64,000 bases of DNA from Meiothermus sp. (GTDB taxonomy: Bacteria > Deinococcota > Deinococci > Deinococcales > Thermaceae). This document shows, piece by piece, positions 39,469 through 48,701 of this stretch (its first letter is position 1; every line of letters begins with the position of its first letter). Both the position numbers and the translations under genes were made by a program. The stretch is taken from positions 98,930 to 162,929 of the forward strand of contig BPIL01000005.1 in assembly GCA_026004095.1 (NCBI GenBank). Reading direction: 5' to 3'. The notes beneath the pieces are model-generated. The model was not told where the DNA came from and ran no database searches. It saw nothing but the letters and a program-made list of their open reading frames with translations.

Positions 39469-40761
39469 CTATTCATCCAGCAGAACCGGGTCTTCCTTCG
39501 TAATAGCCTTTTCCTCGGCCAGCGAGAGCTTGGCCAGGGTGAGGGCCAGCACATAGACGCCCCGGGCGATATCCTCGGGGGTGGCGTACTCGTCGGGCCG
39601 GTGGCTGATGCCTTCCCGACAGGGAATGAAGAGCATGGCGGTTGGGGCAATCCGGGCCATAAACAAAGAGTCGTGATAGGCCCGGCTCACCATCAACTTG
39701 AACCTAACCCCGGCCTCGCTGCACGAGGCCACCAGGGCTTTGAGCACATCTGAACCGGCTTTGGCGGGCGGGTCGATGTTGATGATCTCCACGCTGTATT
39801 TAATCTCACGCCGGGTGCAGACCTGCTCGACCCCTTGAATTACGTTGCGGATCACCTGGTCACGGCGGGATTGCTCGACATCCCGGATGTCAATCTCGAG
39901 CCTGACCCGGCTGGGTACGCTGTTGACCGCGTTGGGATGAACCTCACAAAAGCCGGTGGTGGCCACGGTGTTGATGCTGCCGCTGTTTTTAGCAAAGGCC
40001 TCCACGCCCAGGATAATCTCGGCGGCGGCGCACAGGGCATCGCGCCGGTCGGGCATCAGTACGGTTCCGGCATGGCCGCCCACCCCCTCCAGGTGAACCC
40101 GCAGGGAGGCCGGGGCCGCAATGGCCGTCACGATGCCCAGCGGTACGCGCTCCTGCTCGAGCACCGGCCCTTGCTCGATGTGCAGTTCCACAAAAGCCGA
40201 GTAGTAGCCCTCGGGGAGGGCCACATCCTCCAGGCGGCCCATATAACCGGCCTCCCAGCGCACCTCCTCGAGGCTGCGCCCTTCGGAGTCCCTGAGCCCT
40301 CGCAGCGACTCGGCGTTCAAGACACCGGCCAGGGCCCGGCTCCCCAGGCAGCCAATGCCAAAACGGGTGGGCTCCTCGGCGGTGAATATGAGCAGTTCAA
40401 TGGAGCGGTAGGGCTTAAAGCCGCTGCGCTGCAGGGAGCGGATGGCCTCCAGCCCTCCCAAAACGCCCACCGTACCGTCGTACATACCGGCATAGGGGAT
40501 GGCGTCGAAGTGCGAGCCGGTGCCCACCGCAGGCAGATCGGGTGCGGAACCCTCCCAGCGGGCGAAGATGTTGCCCAGCCCGTCTTCCCGCAGGCTGAGA
40601 CCCGCTTCCTCGCACAGCCCCTTGAGGTAGGCCCGCGCTTCCAGGTCGGGCTTGGTAAACAGGATGCGGGTAATGGCCGGCTTGGGGGTATCGGAAAACT
40701 CCGCCAGGGCCTCGAGTTCGCGGATAATTCGTTCTTGGTCTACCAGAGGTCGTACGATCAT
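39469..40761 (-). CDS. M20 family amidohydrolase, probable ureidoglycolate amidohydrolase
   Basis: 430 residues of the allantoate/ureidoglycolate/N-carbamoyl-amino-acid hydrolase group. Metal-binding motifs are GTGSHFDAIPYAGMYDG, FTAEEPTRFG, ELHIEQGPVLE and GISHRPDEYA. The dimerisation domain is intact (GVGGHAGTVLMPDRRDAL). It should release ammonia and CO2 from ureidoglycolate to give glyoxylate, the last step of ureide breakdown. Between this and the second M20 enzyme (43035-44309), I assign ureidoglycolate here because it neighbours the ureidoglycine aminohydrolase; the roles could be swapped. Confidence 0.75.
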   Translation of the reverse strand: MIVRPLVDQERIIRELEALAEFSDTPKPAITRILFTKPDLEARAYLKGLCEEAGLSLREDGLGNIFARWEGSAPDLPAVGTGSHFDAIPYAGMYDGTVGVLGGLEAIRSLQRSGFKPYRSIELLIFTAEEPTRFGIGCLGSRALAGVLNAESLRGLRDSEGRSLEEVRWEAGYMGRLEDVALPEGYYSAFVELHIEQGPVLEQERVPLGIVTAIAAPASLRVHLEGVGGHAGTVLMPDRRDALCAAAEIILGVEAFAKNSGSINTVATTGFCEVHPNAVNSVPSRVRLEIDIRDVEQSRRDQVIRNVIQGVEQVCTRREIKYSVEIINIDPPAKAGSDVLKALVASCSEAGVRFKLMVSRAYHDSLFMARIAPTAMLFIPCREGISHRPDEYATPEDIARGVYVLALTLAKLSLAEEKAITKEDPVLLDE

Positions 40762-40885
40762 GGGCTACTCCAGCAATTTGTTAGAAGGCCTGCTTCAGTT
40801 GGGCTTGGCAAAGAATTCAGCACGAGAAGTTTACCGCACCAGCCAGCCAGCCTCTACCACCCAGGCGCGGGCAAGAGGGGCTGGA

Positions 40886-41635
40886 TCAGCTCAACAGCTC
40901 GAGCGAGTGCCGGTTGACGTCTTTGTAAATCAGGTACTTGCTGGGTGTTTTGCCCAGCGCCCCAAACCACTGCGGGCAGTAGGAGGCCATCCAGATGACA
41001 TCGCCGGCCTGCACGGTGTACCAGTGGTCGCCCAGCCGGTACACCCCCCCGCCCTGGAGGAAGAGCAGGCCGTGTTCCATCACGTGGGTTTCCACCAGCG
41101 ACAGGTGGGCGCCGGGCTCAAAGGTCATGGTATTGACGGCCATATCAAAGGAGGGGTTATCCGGCAAGAGCAGGCGTACCTGCAGAGCCTCGTCGCCCAG
41201 GAGCGGGCTGCTGGGGATATCGGGCTCGTGCCCGAGCACCACGGAGGGCACCTCCACCCCGGCCAGGGCCTGGTAGGGCTTGTCGAATACCACCATCCGC
41301 GCGCGGGCGGCGGCCTCGAACCGGTGCGGGGTGTTGGCCGGCAGGTAGGCGTAGTGATGGGCCCTCAGGGCATGCCGGGCGCCGCCCACCTCGAGCGCCA
41401 CCGTACCTTCCAGTACATAGGCAAACCGCTGGATATCCAGCAGGGTCATCTCGCCGGTGCCGCCGGCTTCCATCTCCACCGTGTACATCTTGAAGCGGGC
41501 CCCCAGCTCGGGGGAGATGTGCACGATGCAGGCCGTGTTTTTCCAGCCGGGCAGGGGGGCCCGCACAAAGGTATCGGGGGTTAGGAGGGCGTGGTCGGGG
41601 GCTACACGGGTACGGGTAAAACCGGTCAGACTCAT
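40886..41635 (-). CDS. (S)-ureidoglycine aminohydrolase, bicupin
   Basis: 249 residues forming two cupin domains. The N-terminal cupin (about 30-120) has YVLEGTVALEVGG. The C-terminal cupin has the Mn-binding VETHVMEHGLLFLQGGG, with Glu and two His in the E-x-H-x3-H pattern, plus ASYCPQWFGALG with the Gln ligand. The family (YlbA/AllE, UGHY) deaminates ureidoglycine to ureidoglycolate. Its position between allantoinase and an M20 hydrolase supports the role. Confidence 0.9.
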   Translation of the reverse strand: MSLTGFTRTRVAPDHALLTPDTFVRAPLPGWKNTACIVHISPELGARFKMYTVEMEAGGTGEMTLLDIQRFAYVLEGTVALEVGGARHALRAHHYAYLPANTPHRFEAAARARMVVFDKPYQALAGVEVPSVVLGHEPDIPSSPLLGDEALQVRLLLPDNPSFDMAVNTMTFEPGAHLSLVETHVMEHGLLFLQGGGVYRLGDHWYTVQAGDVIWMASYCPQWFGALGKTPSKYLIYKDVNRHSLELLS

Positions 41636-41660
41636 AGATTCCTCTGGGTGAACAGGCCCC

Positions 41661-43025
41661 TCAGGGTTCTGTTCCGAAGGGGATCGTCCCCTTGAGCAAT
41701 CGAACCTCGCTGGGCTTTTCTATCTTACCCAAGGCATACACCCGCTGCCCCCGCAGCCAGGTCTCTCGCACAACCCCCACGAAGGTACGGCCCAGGTAGG
41801 GCGAGATGGGATGCCGGTAGTGCAGGTTCTGGGGCTCCAGGGTATAGGTCTGCTGTAGGTCTACCAGGGTGAAGTCGGCGTCGTAGCCTTCGGCCAGGCG
41901 GCCCTTGCCCGCGAGGCCAAAACGCCGCGCCGGGTTGGCCGCGAGCAGGGCGGCCAGCCGCTCCAAGGCCAGCCCGCGCCGTTGCCAGCCTTCGGTTAGC
42001 AGCACGGCCAGGGTGGACTGCACCCCGGCAATCCCACCCCACAGGGCGAAAAAGTCGTGGCCCTGCTTCATCTCGGGGGGGCTGGGGGAGTGGTCGGAGG
42101 CGATGATGTCCACCGGCCCCTGCAACACCTGGCTCCACAGCAGGGTTTGTTGGTCGTTGGAGCGAAGGGGCGGGGCGCACTTGCCGACGGCCCCCAGGCG
42201 CTCGAGATCTTCCTCGGTGAAGGCCAGGTAGTGGGGGCAGGTCTCGAGGCTCACGTCCACCCCTCTGGCCCTGGCCTCGGCGGCCAGCACCACCCCGGCC
42301 CCCGAGCTGATGTGCACGATGTGCAGCCGGCAGCCGGTTTCCTGGGCGAACAACAAGGCCCGCTGGATGGCCTCCAGCTCGGTCAAGACCGGCCTCGAGG
42401 CCAGGTAGTCGCGCCAGGTGGTCTGGCCTTGCTGCCGCTTCTGCCGGGTGAAGTGGGCCGTCAGGGCATCGGACTCGGCGTGTACAGCCACCGGCAGGCC
42501 GAGCCGGGCGGCGGTACGCATGCCTTCGTACAGGCTGCCGTCGTCGCAGTGCGGAAACTCCGGCAGGCCGGAGTTCGACATAAAGGCCTTGAAGCCGATC
42601 ACGCCCCGTTCGGCCAGCTCGGGCAGGTGCTCGAGGTTCTGGGGGGTGAGGCCCCCCCACAGGGCGAAATCGGTGTGGGAGGAGGCCCGCATGGCCGCCA
42701 GCTTCTGGTCGAAGGAAGGGGCATCGAGGGTGCAGGGCAGGGAGTTGAGCGGCATATCGAAAAAGACTGTGCCGCCGCCGGCGGCCAGGGCCGCGCTGCC
42801 GGTGGCGATGCCTTCCCAGTGGGCCTGCCCCGGCTCGTTGAAGTGCACATGTACGTCAATCAGACCCGGAAAGACGTGCAGGCCCTCTGCGCGAAGCTCC
42901 TGCCGGGCCGGTTCGGTAATTTCCGGGGCTATCTGCGCAATCCGCCCATCTGCGACCGCCAGGTCGGCCTGCCGCACCCCTTCGGGGGTGACCAGCTTTC
43001 CACCGCGCACGATTAGATCGAGCAT
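41661..43025 (-). CDS. allB: Allantoinase
   Basis: 454 residues of a dinuclear zinc amidohydrolase opening the allantoin ring to allantoate. GLIDVHVHFNEPG supplies His59 and His61, GFKAFMSNSG the carbamylated Lys146, AVHAESD His182, HIVHISSG His238 and IIASDHSPS the Asp. HVHFNEPG and FMSNS suit allantoinase rather than dihydroorotase. The ATG at 43025 is preceded by AGGAGG; GTG codons at 43031 and 43028 are also in frame. The last codons are made of a dispersed repeat shared with hemA (41674-41691). Confidence 0.92.
   Translation of the reverse strand: MLDLIVRGGKLVTPEGVRQADLAVADGRIAQIAPEITEPARQELRAEGLHVFPGLIDVHVHFNEPGQAHWEGIATGSAALAAGGGTVFFDMPLNSLPCTLDAPSFDQKLAAMRASSHTDFALWGGLTPQNLEHLPELAERGVIGFKAFMSNSGLPEFPHCDDGSLYEGMRTAARLGLPVAVHAESDALTAHFTRQKRQQGQTTWRDYLASRPVLTELEAIQRALLFAQETGCRLHIVHISSGAGVVLAAEARARGVDVSLETCPHYLAFTEEDLERLGAVGKCAPPLRSNDQQTLLWSQVLQGPVDIIASDHSPSPPEMKQGHDFFALWGGIAGVQSTLAVLLTEGWQRRGLALERLAALLAANPARRFGLAGKGRLAEGYDADFTLVDLQQTYTLEPQNLHYRHPISPYLGRTFVGVVRETWLRGQRVYALGKIEKPSEVRLLKGTIPFGTEP
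41674..41691 (-). repeat. Copy of the hemA-type palindromic repeat at the allB 3' end
   Basis: On the minus strand GGGGACGATCCCCTTCGG is identical over 18 bases to 52603-52620 in hemA. The following GAACAGAACC is a degenerate version of the hemA continuation. Here it encodes GTIPFGTEP at the AllB C-terminus. Confidence 0.7.
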
Positions 43026-43034
43026 CACCACCTC

Positions 43035-44309
43035 CTAACCCACATGGGCCGCCAGCCTGTGCAAAAAGTCCAGGCCCACCCGCAGGGCGGCTTCCACGTC
43101 CTGCGGCCAGACCGACTCTTCCGGGTGGTGCGAGAGGCCGCCAGGGCTGCGCAAAAACAGCATGGTGGCGGGGCACAGGGCCGCCATAATCATGGCATCG
43201 TGCCCGGCCCCCGAGACCATCCGGTGCACCGGGTAGCCCTGGGCCTCCAGGGCCTCGGCCAGCAGCGCGTTCAGGCCAGGGTCGCAGGGCACGGCGGGCT
43301 GCTCGTAGAGGGTCTGGTAGCCAAGCTCGAGGCCCCGGCGCTGGGCCACCTGCTGGGCCCGGGTAATCAGGTTGGCGACCGCCAGGCTGCGGATCTCGTC
43401 CTCGAGGTGGCGCACGTCCAGGCTCATCTGCACCTCCCCCGGAATCACGTTGGCCGCCCCAGGCAATGCGGTGATCATGCCCACCGTAGCCACCAGGCCC
43501 GGCTCCTCGCGGGCCTCGCGCTCGACCAGGGTAATCCACTCGGCGGCCCCGGCCAGGGCGTCCTTGCGCAGATGCATGGGCGCGGTGCCGGCGTGCCCGG
43601 CCTGGCCGCGGAAGGCCACCTCGAGCCGGCTCTGCCCCACGATGCCCTCCACCAGCCCCAGCGGATACCCCAGGGCCTCCAGCACCGGCCCCTGCTCGAT
43701 GTGAAACTCCAGAAACCCCCTGACCTGGGCGGGGTTATAGGCGGCCTGGGGAATCTGGGCGGGCTCGAGGCCAAAGGCCCGGATGGCCGCCTCGACCGTC
43801 TGCCCCTCGGCATCTTGCAGCTTCAGCAGCTCCGGATCGAACCGCCCGACGATGGCCTTGCTCCCCAGAAAGGGCACCCCAAACCGCACCCCCTCCTCTT
43901 CCGAGAAGGCGATCACCTCAATGGCAAGGGGCAGCCTGCGGCCCCCCAGGGCCTTCACCACCGCCAGTGCCAGCGTTACCCCCAGAAGGCCGTCGAAACG
44001 GCCCGCATCGCGCACGGTGTCCACGTGCGAGCCCATCAGCAGGGCCGGGGCGTCGAGGGTCTGGCCGGGGTAGCGCCCGATCAGGTTCCCCACCGCGTCC
44101 ACCCGCACCGCCATGCCCAGCTCCTGCATCCAGGCGGTAAGCAGCCGGTGCACCTCCCGCATGGGGGGAGAGAGGAAGGTGCGGGTCAGGCGGCCTGCTT
44201 CTTCAGATAAGCGGCCCAGGGCCAGGCAGCGCTCGAGGGCTTCCTGGGCCAGTTGAGGGAAGTCAATACTGACTTCCCTCGATATCGGTTCCCGATGGTT
44301 GGTATCCAC
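43035..44309 (-). CDS. allC: M20 family amidohydrolase, probable allantoate amidohydrolase
   Basis: 424 residues of the allantoate amidohydrolase/N-carbamoyl-L-amino-acid hydrolase group. LLMGSHVDTVRDAGRFDG, FSEEEGVRFGVPFLGS, EFHIEQGPVLE and GLSHHPEESV bear the metal ligands; QAGHAGTAPMHLRKDAL is the dimerisation lid. It should hydrolyse allantoate to ureidoglycine with release of ammonia and CO2. It lies 9 bases before allB, a usual pairing. The start is GTG at 44309, with a possible TTGTCA/TAAGGT promoter so close that the mRNA may be leaderless. Confidence 0.82.
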   Translation of the reverse strand: MDTNHREPISREVSIDFPQLAQEALERCLALGRLSEEAGRLTRTFLSPPMREVHRLLTAWMQELGMAVRVDAVGNLIGRYPGQTLDAPALLMGSHVDTVRDAGRFDGLLGVTLALAVVKALGGRRLPLAIEVIAFSEEEGVRFGVPFLGSKAIVGRFDPELLKLQDAEGQTVEAAIRAFGLEPAQIPQAAYNPAQVRGFLEFHIEQGPVLEALGYPLGLVEGIVGQSRLEVAFRGQAGHAGTAPMHLRKDALAGAAEWITLVEREAREEPGLVATVGMITALPGAANVIPGEVQMSLDVRHLEDEIRSLAVANLITRAQQVAQRRGLELGYQTLYEQPAVPCDPGLNALLAEALEAQGYPVHRMVSGAGHDAMIMAALCPATMLFLRSPGGLSHHPEESVWPQDVEAALRVGLDFLHRLAAHVG

Positions 44310-44442
44310 GGGTCTACCTTAGCGGATTAAGCCACACCTTTGACAAGACTTTTTCGTAAGTGATTTGTACGAACGTTGCTTGGCGGGGCTTCTGCAACCT
44401 TTCTGGATTAGATGAGAGATCGCAAACCCTCACGGTTTGGCA

Positions 44443-44718
44443 TCACATCACACCAAGTACGGATGCAAGAGATCCAAACGCAAGCAAGAAAAGGAGTATG
44501 TACAGCCCCAAGATGACCAGGCTGGTTATGGCACATTGCCGTGCCTTGACTGGTGCGCTAGACGCAAAAAACAGATAGGCAATGAGCCCTGCGATTGGGG
44601 TAAGAAACAGGCAAATAAGGGCTACAACAGCTATTCCCCCAATGGACAGTGGGGTCATGTCCTTGGCTTGCTGCACGATCACTTGATGAGGTTGGTTTTG
44701 TGGTTCTTTATCACTCAT
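44443..44718 (-). CDS. Small membrane protein of unknown function
   Basis: 91 residues: a polar, Gln-rich N-terminus (about 1-22) and two hydrophobic helices (GGIAVVALICLFLTPIAGLI and LVILGLYILLFLLAF) with a short basic loop (APVKARQCA). The layout recalls DUF4190-type small proteins, but I do not assign one. The local sequence is less GC-rich than its neighbours. It interrupts the ureide genes without an evident role. Confidence 0.6.
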   Translation of the reverse strand: MSDKEPQNQPHQVIVQQAKDMTPLSIGGIAVVALICLFLTPIAGLIAYLFFASSAPVKARQCAITSLVILGLYILLFLLAFGSLASVLGVM

Positions 44719-44845
44719 ATCATTTTCTCCTAACCGATTTATAACCCGATTTATAACAAAACTTTTCCGCTTGTCAAGTGCTCGTATCTAGTTTCATCCA
44801 AATTCTAATTTGGAAGGTTTACTTGCGGTATTTTTGTTATTTCTA

Positions 44846-45202
44846 TTAGCTACCCCGATAGGTGCTGTAGCCGTAGGGCGAGATGAGAAGCGGTACGTGG
44901 TAGTGCCCTCGAGCCTCGGCGATGCCGAAGCGGATGGGCACCTTGTCCAGAAAGGGGGGGTCGGGTAGGGGGACGCCCTGGGCCTTGAAGTAGGCGGCCA
45001 CGTGGAAGACCAGCTCATACAGGCCCACCGGGATGGTCTCGCCCGAGAGCAAGGGGGTATCGGTGCGGCCATCGGCGTTGGTGCGGGCCGCGGTCACCAA
45101 GGTGCGCTCGCCCGCGGGGCCGATGCGGTAGAGCTCGAGGTCGAGCCCCGCCGCGGGGCGGCCGTGGGCGGTGTCCAGCACATGGGTCGAGAGGCGTGCC
45201 AT
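44846..45202 (-). CDS. uraH: 5-hydroxyisourate hydrolase
   Basis: 118 residues of the transthyretin-like family. [21 protein letters not shown] has the conserved His and the LDxxxGxPA motif, TNADGRTD follows, the [19 protein letters not shown] tail ends in the diagnostic YRGS. It hydrolyses 5-hydroxyisourate, the product of urate oxidation, to OHCU. It lies 9 bases downstream of puuD, so the two are probably co-translated. Confidence 0.95.
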   Translation of the reverse strand: MARLSTHVLDTAHGRPAAGLDLELYRIGPAGERTLVTAARTNADGRTDTPLLSGETIPVGLYELVFHVAAYFKAQGVPLPDPPFLDKVPIRFGIAEARGHYHVPLLISPYGYSTYRGS

Positions 45203-45211
45203 GTCTTAATC

Positions 45212-46528
45212 CTACGGCCCCGGCGCGCCCTGGGCCACCCAGGCCCCCAGCCTGGCCCGCTGCTCGGGGGTCATGGGCGGAACCCCCGGCACCAGCAGGG
45301 GCATGTACTGGGTGTCCACCGTAACCTGCTTGATTTTCTGGGCATACCCCACAATCTGCTCGGGGGTCTCGAGCACCACCCCGCCCGGCGCCGAGGCAAA
45401 GCCCGGCTGGGTGGGGCGGGCCGCGTGGCACATCTGGCAGTGCGCTGCGATGATGGCCTGCACCTCGGCAAAGGCCACAGGTGGCTGGCCCTGGGCCTCG
45501 GAACTCTGGCGCGGGGCGGTCAGGTAGAAAGCCCCCAGGAGCAAAGCCGCCGCCAGCACCAGCAGGTAGGGCATGGCCCCACCTTCCGTCAGGGTTTTGT
45601 GGTGCTCTTTCTCGGTCACGTTGATGAAGTGTCGCACCGCCACCCCGGCCACAAAGAGCAGGATCAGGATGAGCCAGTTTGCCCCGTTGTTATAGGTCAT
45701 GGGGAAGTGGTGGGCGATCATGGTGAAGAGCACCGGCAGGGTGAGGTAGTTGTTGTGGCGGGAGCGAAGCTGCACCCAGGCCACGAAGTTGGGGTCGAGG
45801 GCCTCGCTCCGTTGTGCGGCCCGTACCAGCTTTTTCTGCGAGGGGATGATCACAAAAAACACGTTGGCGGCCATGATGGTGCCCAGCATGGCCCCGATGT
45901 GCATGAAGGTGCCGCGTCCGCTAAAGACCTGCCCCAGCAGGTAGGCTGCCAGCGCGACCAGCACCCCACCCACCAGCAAAAACAGAGCCGGGCGGTAGAG
46001 CAGTTGGGTGCTGGAAAGCCCTACGTAAACCAGCCAGGCCGCTACCAGGCTTCCGATGGCAATCGCGATGGCCGCCCAGCCCGGCAGGGTGCTGCCGGGG
46101 GCCAGCAGGATGGTGCGGGGGTCGGCGTAGTAGACGATGATGAGCAGCAAGAAGCCCGTAACCCAGGTGAGGTAGGCGTCCCACTTGAACCAGTGCAGGT
46201 ATTTGGGCAGCTCCTTGGGGGCGGTTTTGTACTTTTCCAGGTAGTAGATGCCGCCGCCGTGAATGGCCCAGATGTTGCCGGAAAGCTCGGCCCGCACACC
46301 CTGGCGCTCGAGGGCGTTCTCCAGAAAGATAAAGTAGAAGCTGGCCCCAATCCAGGCGATGCCGTAGATGATGTGCAGCCAGCGCACCACCAGGTTGAGC
46401 CACTCCCGGGCATGGGCCTGCCAGCCGTTTGCCAGGGTGAGCGCCACCGCCACGGCGAAGAGGGCCAGGAGGGCCAGCACCCAGGGCCACTTGACGATTC
46501 GCAGTCGGTCTTGGTGCAGGGGGTTCAT
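45212..46528 (-). CDS. puuD: PuuD-type membrane urate hydroxylase with cytochrome c domain
   Basis: 438 residues. The N-terminal part has about eight membrane helices of the urate hydroxylase (DUF989) family, with WLHIIYGIAWIGASFYFIF, GGGIYYLEKY and NNYLTLPVLFTMIAHH. A periplasmic cytochrome c domain follows with CQMCH (364-368) and a likely Met409 ligand (YMPLL). PuuD oxidises urate to 5-hydroxyisourate using the respiratory chain instead of oxygen directly. The ATG at 46528 is chosen; the frame upstream is not conserved. Confidence 0.92.
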   Translation of the reverse strand: MNPLHQDRLRIVKWPWVLALLALFAVAVALTLANGWQAHAREWLNLVVRWLHIIYGIAWIGASFYFIFLENALERQGVRAELSGNIWAIHGGGIYYLEKYKTAPKELPKYLHWFKWDAYLTWVTGFLLLIIVYYADPRTILLAPGSTLPGWAAIAIAIGSLVAAWLVYVGLSSTQLLYRPALFLLVGGVLVALAAYLLGQVFSGRGTFMHIGAMLGTIMAANVFFVIIPSQKKLVRAAQRSEALDPNFVAWVQLRSRHNNYLTLPVLFTMIAHHFPMTYNNGANWLILILLFVAGVAVRHFINVTEKEHHKTLTEGGAMPYLLVLAAALLLGAFYLTAPRQSSEAQGQPPVAFAEVQAIIAAHCQMCHAARPTQPGFASAPGGVVLETPEQIVGYAQKIKQVTVDTQYMPLLVPGVPPMTPEQRARLGAWVAQGAPGP

Positions 46529-46583
46529 GGTGTAGTCCAGACTGATTCTAGGTGAGACGGCCGGAGGGTTGTCAAACGCAAGA

Positions 46584-47081
46584 TTACTCTCTTTGCAGCA
46601 GGTCGGCCAGGCGGAAACGGGCAATTTTGAAGACTTCCTCCAGAGCCGTCTGGAACTCCACCTCCGGGGAATTGTGGAGCCTTTGCTCCATGGCCTGGAA
46701 GATGTCGGCCTTGCTTTTACCCCGCACCGCCAGGATGAAGGGGAAGCCGAATTTCTCGGTGTAGGCCCGGTTCAGGGCCTGAATGCGCTCGAACTCGGCA
46801 GGGGAGAGGGCATCCAGGCCGGCCCCCTTTTGCTCTGCTACCGAGGCGGGGGCCATGCGGGCGCGGCTGCCCAGGTCGGGGTGGGCCCGCAGGAGGGCGA
46901 GCTGGGCCTCCTTGGGGGCCTGCAGCACCACCTGCACCAGGCTCTGGTGCAGGGCCTCGAGGCTGGCCCAGGGCCGTTGCGCCCAGGCCTGCTCGGCGAT
47001 CCAGGGCGAGTGCTCGAAGACCCAGCCCACCCGTTCGACAAAGGCTTCTTTGGAGAGAAGATTTACTGCTTCAAGGTTCAT
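46584..47081 (-). CDS. uraD: OHCU decarboxylase
   Basis: 165 residues. EAFVERVGWVFEHSPWIAEQAW, LLRAHPDLGSRARMAP (conserved HPDLG) and LNRAYTEKFGFPFILAVRGKSK match 2-oxo-4-hydroxy-4-carboxy-5-ureidoimidazoline decarboxylase. It makes stereospecific (S)-allantoin. The ATG at 47081 is used; the much longer frame from 47510 covers the permease gene in another frame and is not real. It lies 2 bases after the ABC permease stop. Confidence 0.94.
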   Translation of the reverse strand: MNLEAVNLLSKEAFVERVGWVFEHSPWIAEQAWAQRPWASLEALHQSLVQVVLQAPKEAQLALLRAHPDLGSRARMAPASVAEQKGAGLDALSPAEFERIQALNRAYTEKFGFPFILAVRGKSKADIFQAMEQRLHNSPEVEFQTALEEVFKIARFRLADLLQRE

Positions 47082-47083
47082 AT

Positions 47084-47848
47084 TCAGGCGTTCTGGCTGC
47101 GGTAGGCCCAGCCCACCAGGCGGCGTTCCAGAATGGCAAATACCGCATAGAGGGCAATGCCCATGATGGCGATGAGCAAGAGCCCGCCGAAGACCAGCGG
47201 CACGTTGAACTGTGAGCTGGCCGAGGTCATCAGGTAGCCGATGCCCTTTTGTGAGGCGGCGATCTCGGAGATGACCGTACCCACAAAGGCCAGGGTGATG
47301 GCCACCTTGAGCGAAGCGAAGAAATAGGGCATGGAGAAGGGAATGGAGACCCTGGTAAAGGCCTCGAGGCGGCTCGAGCCCAGCACCCGCAGCACCTCCC
47401 GCAGCTCCGGCGGCACCGAGGCCAGCCCGGTGGCCACGTTCACCACGATGGGGAAGAACGAGATTAGAAAAGCGGTCAGGATGGCCGGCACCGTGCCGAT
47501 GCCAAACCACAGCACCAGCACCGGCACCAGAGCCGCCTTGGGCACGCTGTTAAAGCCCACCAGGATGGGATACAGCGCCAGGTTCAGGGGTTTGGAGGTG
47601 CCCACCGCCGCCCCCAGCAGCACCCCGGCCACCACCGCAATCCCAAAGCCGGCCAGGGTCGTCCAGAGGGTCTGCCAGGCGTGGCCCACCACCACCCCCC
47701 AGACCGGCAGCAGCGACGCGATGGCCTGCGAGGGGGCGGGCAGTACAAAGGGCGGAATCTTGAAGAGCCGCACCGAGAGCTCCCACAGCACAAACAAGCC
47801 CACGCTCGCCCCGGCGGCAATCAGGGTATCGTGGGTGCGGGGGTTCAT
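47084..47848 (-). CDS. ABC transporter permease, SsuC/TauC type
   Basis: 254 residues with about six membrane helices. The cytoplasmic loop with ELREVLRVLGSSRLEAFTRVSIPFSMPYFF is the EAA motif that docks on the ATPase. The family imports small anionic or heterocyclic compounds (sulfonates, nitrate, pyrimidine precursors). Its place before uraD and puuD suggests urate, allantoin or a related purine as cargo; this is inference. The ATG at 47848 overlaps the ATPase stop by 4 bases. Confidence 0.9.
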   Translation of the reverse strand: MNPRTHDTLIAAGASVGLFVLWELSVRLFKIPPFVLPAPSQAIASLLPVWGVVVGHAWQTLWTTLAGFGIAVVAGVLLGAAVGTSKPLNLALYPILVGFNSVPKAALVPVLVLWFGIGTVPAILTAFLISFFPIVVNVATGLASVPPELREVLRVLGSSRLEAFTRVSIPFSMPYFFASLKVAITLAFVGTVISEIAASQKGIGYLMTSASSQFNVPLVFGGLLLIAIMGIALYAVFAILERRLVGWAYRSQNA

Positions 47849-48648
47849 GCCCCCACCCCCTTCAGGCCGCTGATCTGGGTGCGCATGCCCCCGATCTGCT
47901 CGCGCAGCTCCTTGACGATGTGGGCGAACTCGTCCTCGTAGGTAAGCTCGAGGGCCCTGGGACGGGGAAACTCCACCCGGCGGGCATAGGCGATTTTGCC
48001 GGGGCGGGTGCTCATGGTGTAGATGGTGTCGGAGAGGTACACCGCCTCGCGCAGGTCGTGGGTAACCAGAATTACCGTGGGCTTGCGGCTCATGTAGAGC
48101 ACCTGCATGGCCTGCCACAGCTCCTCGCGGGTAAAGGCGTCGAGCGCCGAGAAGGGCTCGTCGAGCATCAGAATTTCGGGCTGATGGATGAGCGCCCGGC
48201 ACAGGCTGGCCCGCTGCTGCATCCCGCCCGACAGCTCCCAGACATGCGCGTTTTCGAAACCCGCGAGGCCCACCGAGGCCATCAGCTCACGGGCCGCCTC
48301 GATGTAGGGCTTGGGGTTCTGCCGGTACTGCTGCTTGTGTCTTGCCGAGACCTCGAGCGGCAACAGGATGTTCTGCAGGATGGTGCGCCAGGGCATCAGG
48401 GTGGGGTTCTGGAAGGCCATCCCAATGCCGGCGATGGGCCCCCGCACCACCTGACCGTGCACGGTGGCCTGGCCGCTGCTGGGGGGGCGCAGCCCCGAGA
48501 TCACCCGCAAGAGCGTAGACTTTCCGCAGCCCGAAGGCCCCACCAGCGCCACAAATTCGCCCTGGGCGATGGAGAGGTTGACCCCCTCCACCGCCAGGTA
48601 GCCGTTGTCGTAGCGCAGGCTTACGTTGCTGAGCTCGATGAAAGGCAT
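47845..48648 (-). CDS. ABC transporter ATP-binding protein, SsuB/TauB type
   Basis: 267 residues with Walker A GPSGCGKST, Q-loop AFQNPTLMPW, signature ELSGGMQQRASLCRAL, Walker B ILMLDEPFSALD and the H-loop LVTHDLREAVYLSD. It energises the importer made with the adjacent permease and binding protein. Order in the operon is binding protein, ATPase, permease, then urate genes. Specificity cannot be read from the ATPase itself. Confidence 0.93.
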   Translation of the reverse strand: MPFIELSNVSLRYDNGYLAVEGVNLSIAQGEFVALVGPSGCGKSTLLRVISGLRPPSSGQATVHGQVVRGPIAGIGMAFQNPTLMPWRTILQNILLPLEVSARHKQQYRQNPKPYIEAARELMASVGLAGFENAHVWELSGGMQQRASLCRALIHQPEILMLDEPFSALDAFTREELWQAMQVLYMSRKPTVILVTHDLREAVYLSDTIYTMSTRPGKIAYARRVEFPRPRALELTYEDEFAHIVKELREQIGGMRTQISGLKGVGA

Positions 48649-48701
48649 GGTTGTTCCTTGGCCTAGAGTTTAGCCTGCTGGGGTTGGATGGTCAAAAAGG
48701 C

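Noticed and set aside
43044..44210. 388-codon plus-strand frame opposite allC
   Set aside because: Antisense shadow: low-complexity His/Gln/Gly-rich translation, no start signal, and allC is intact.
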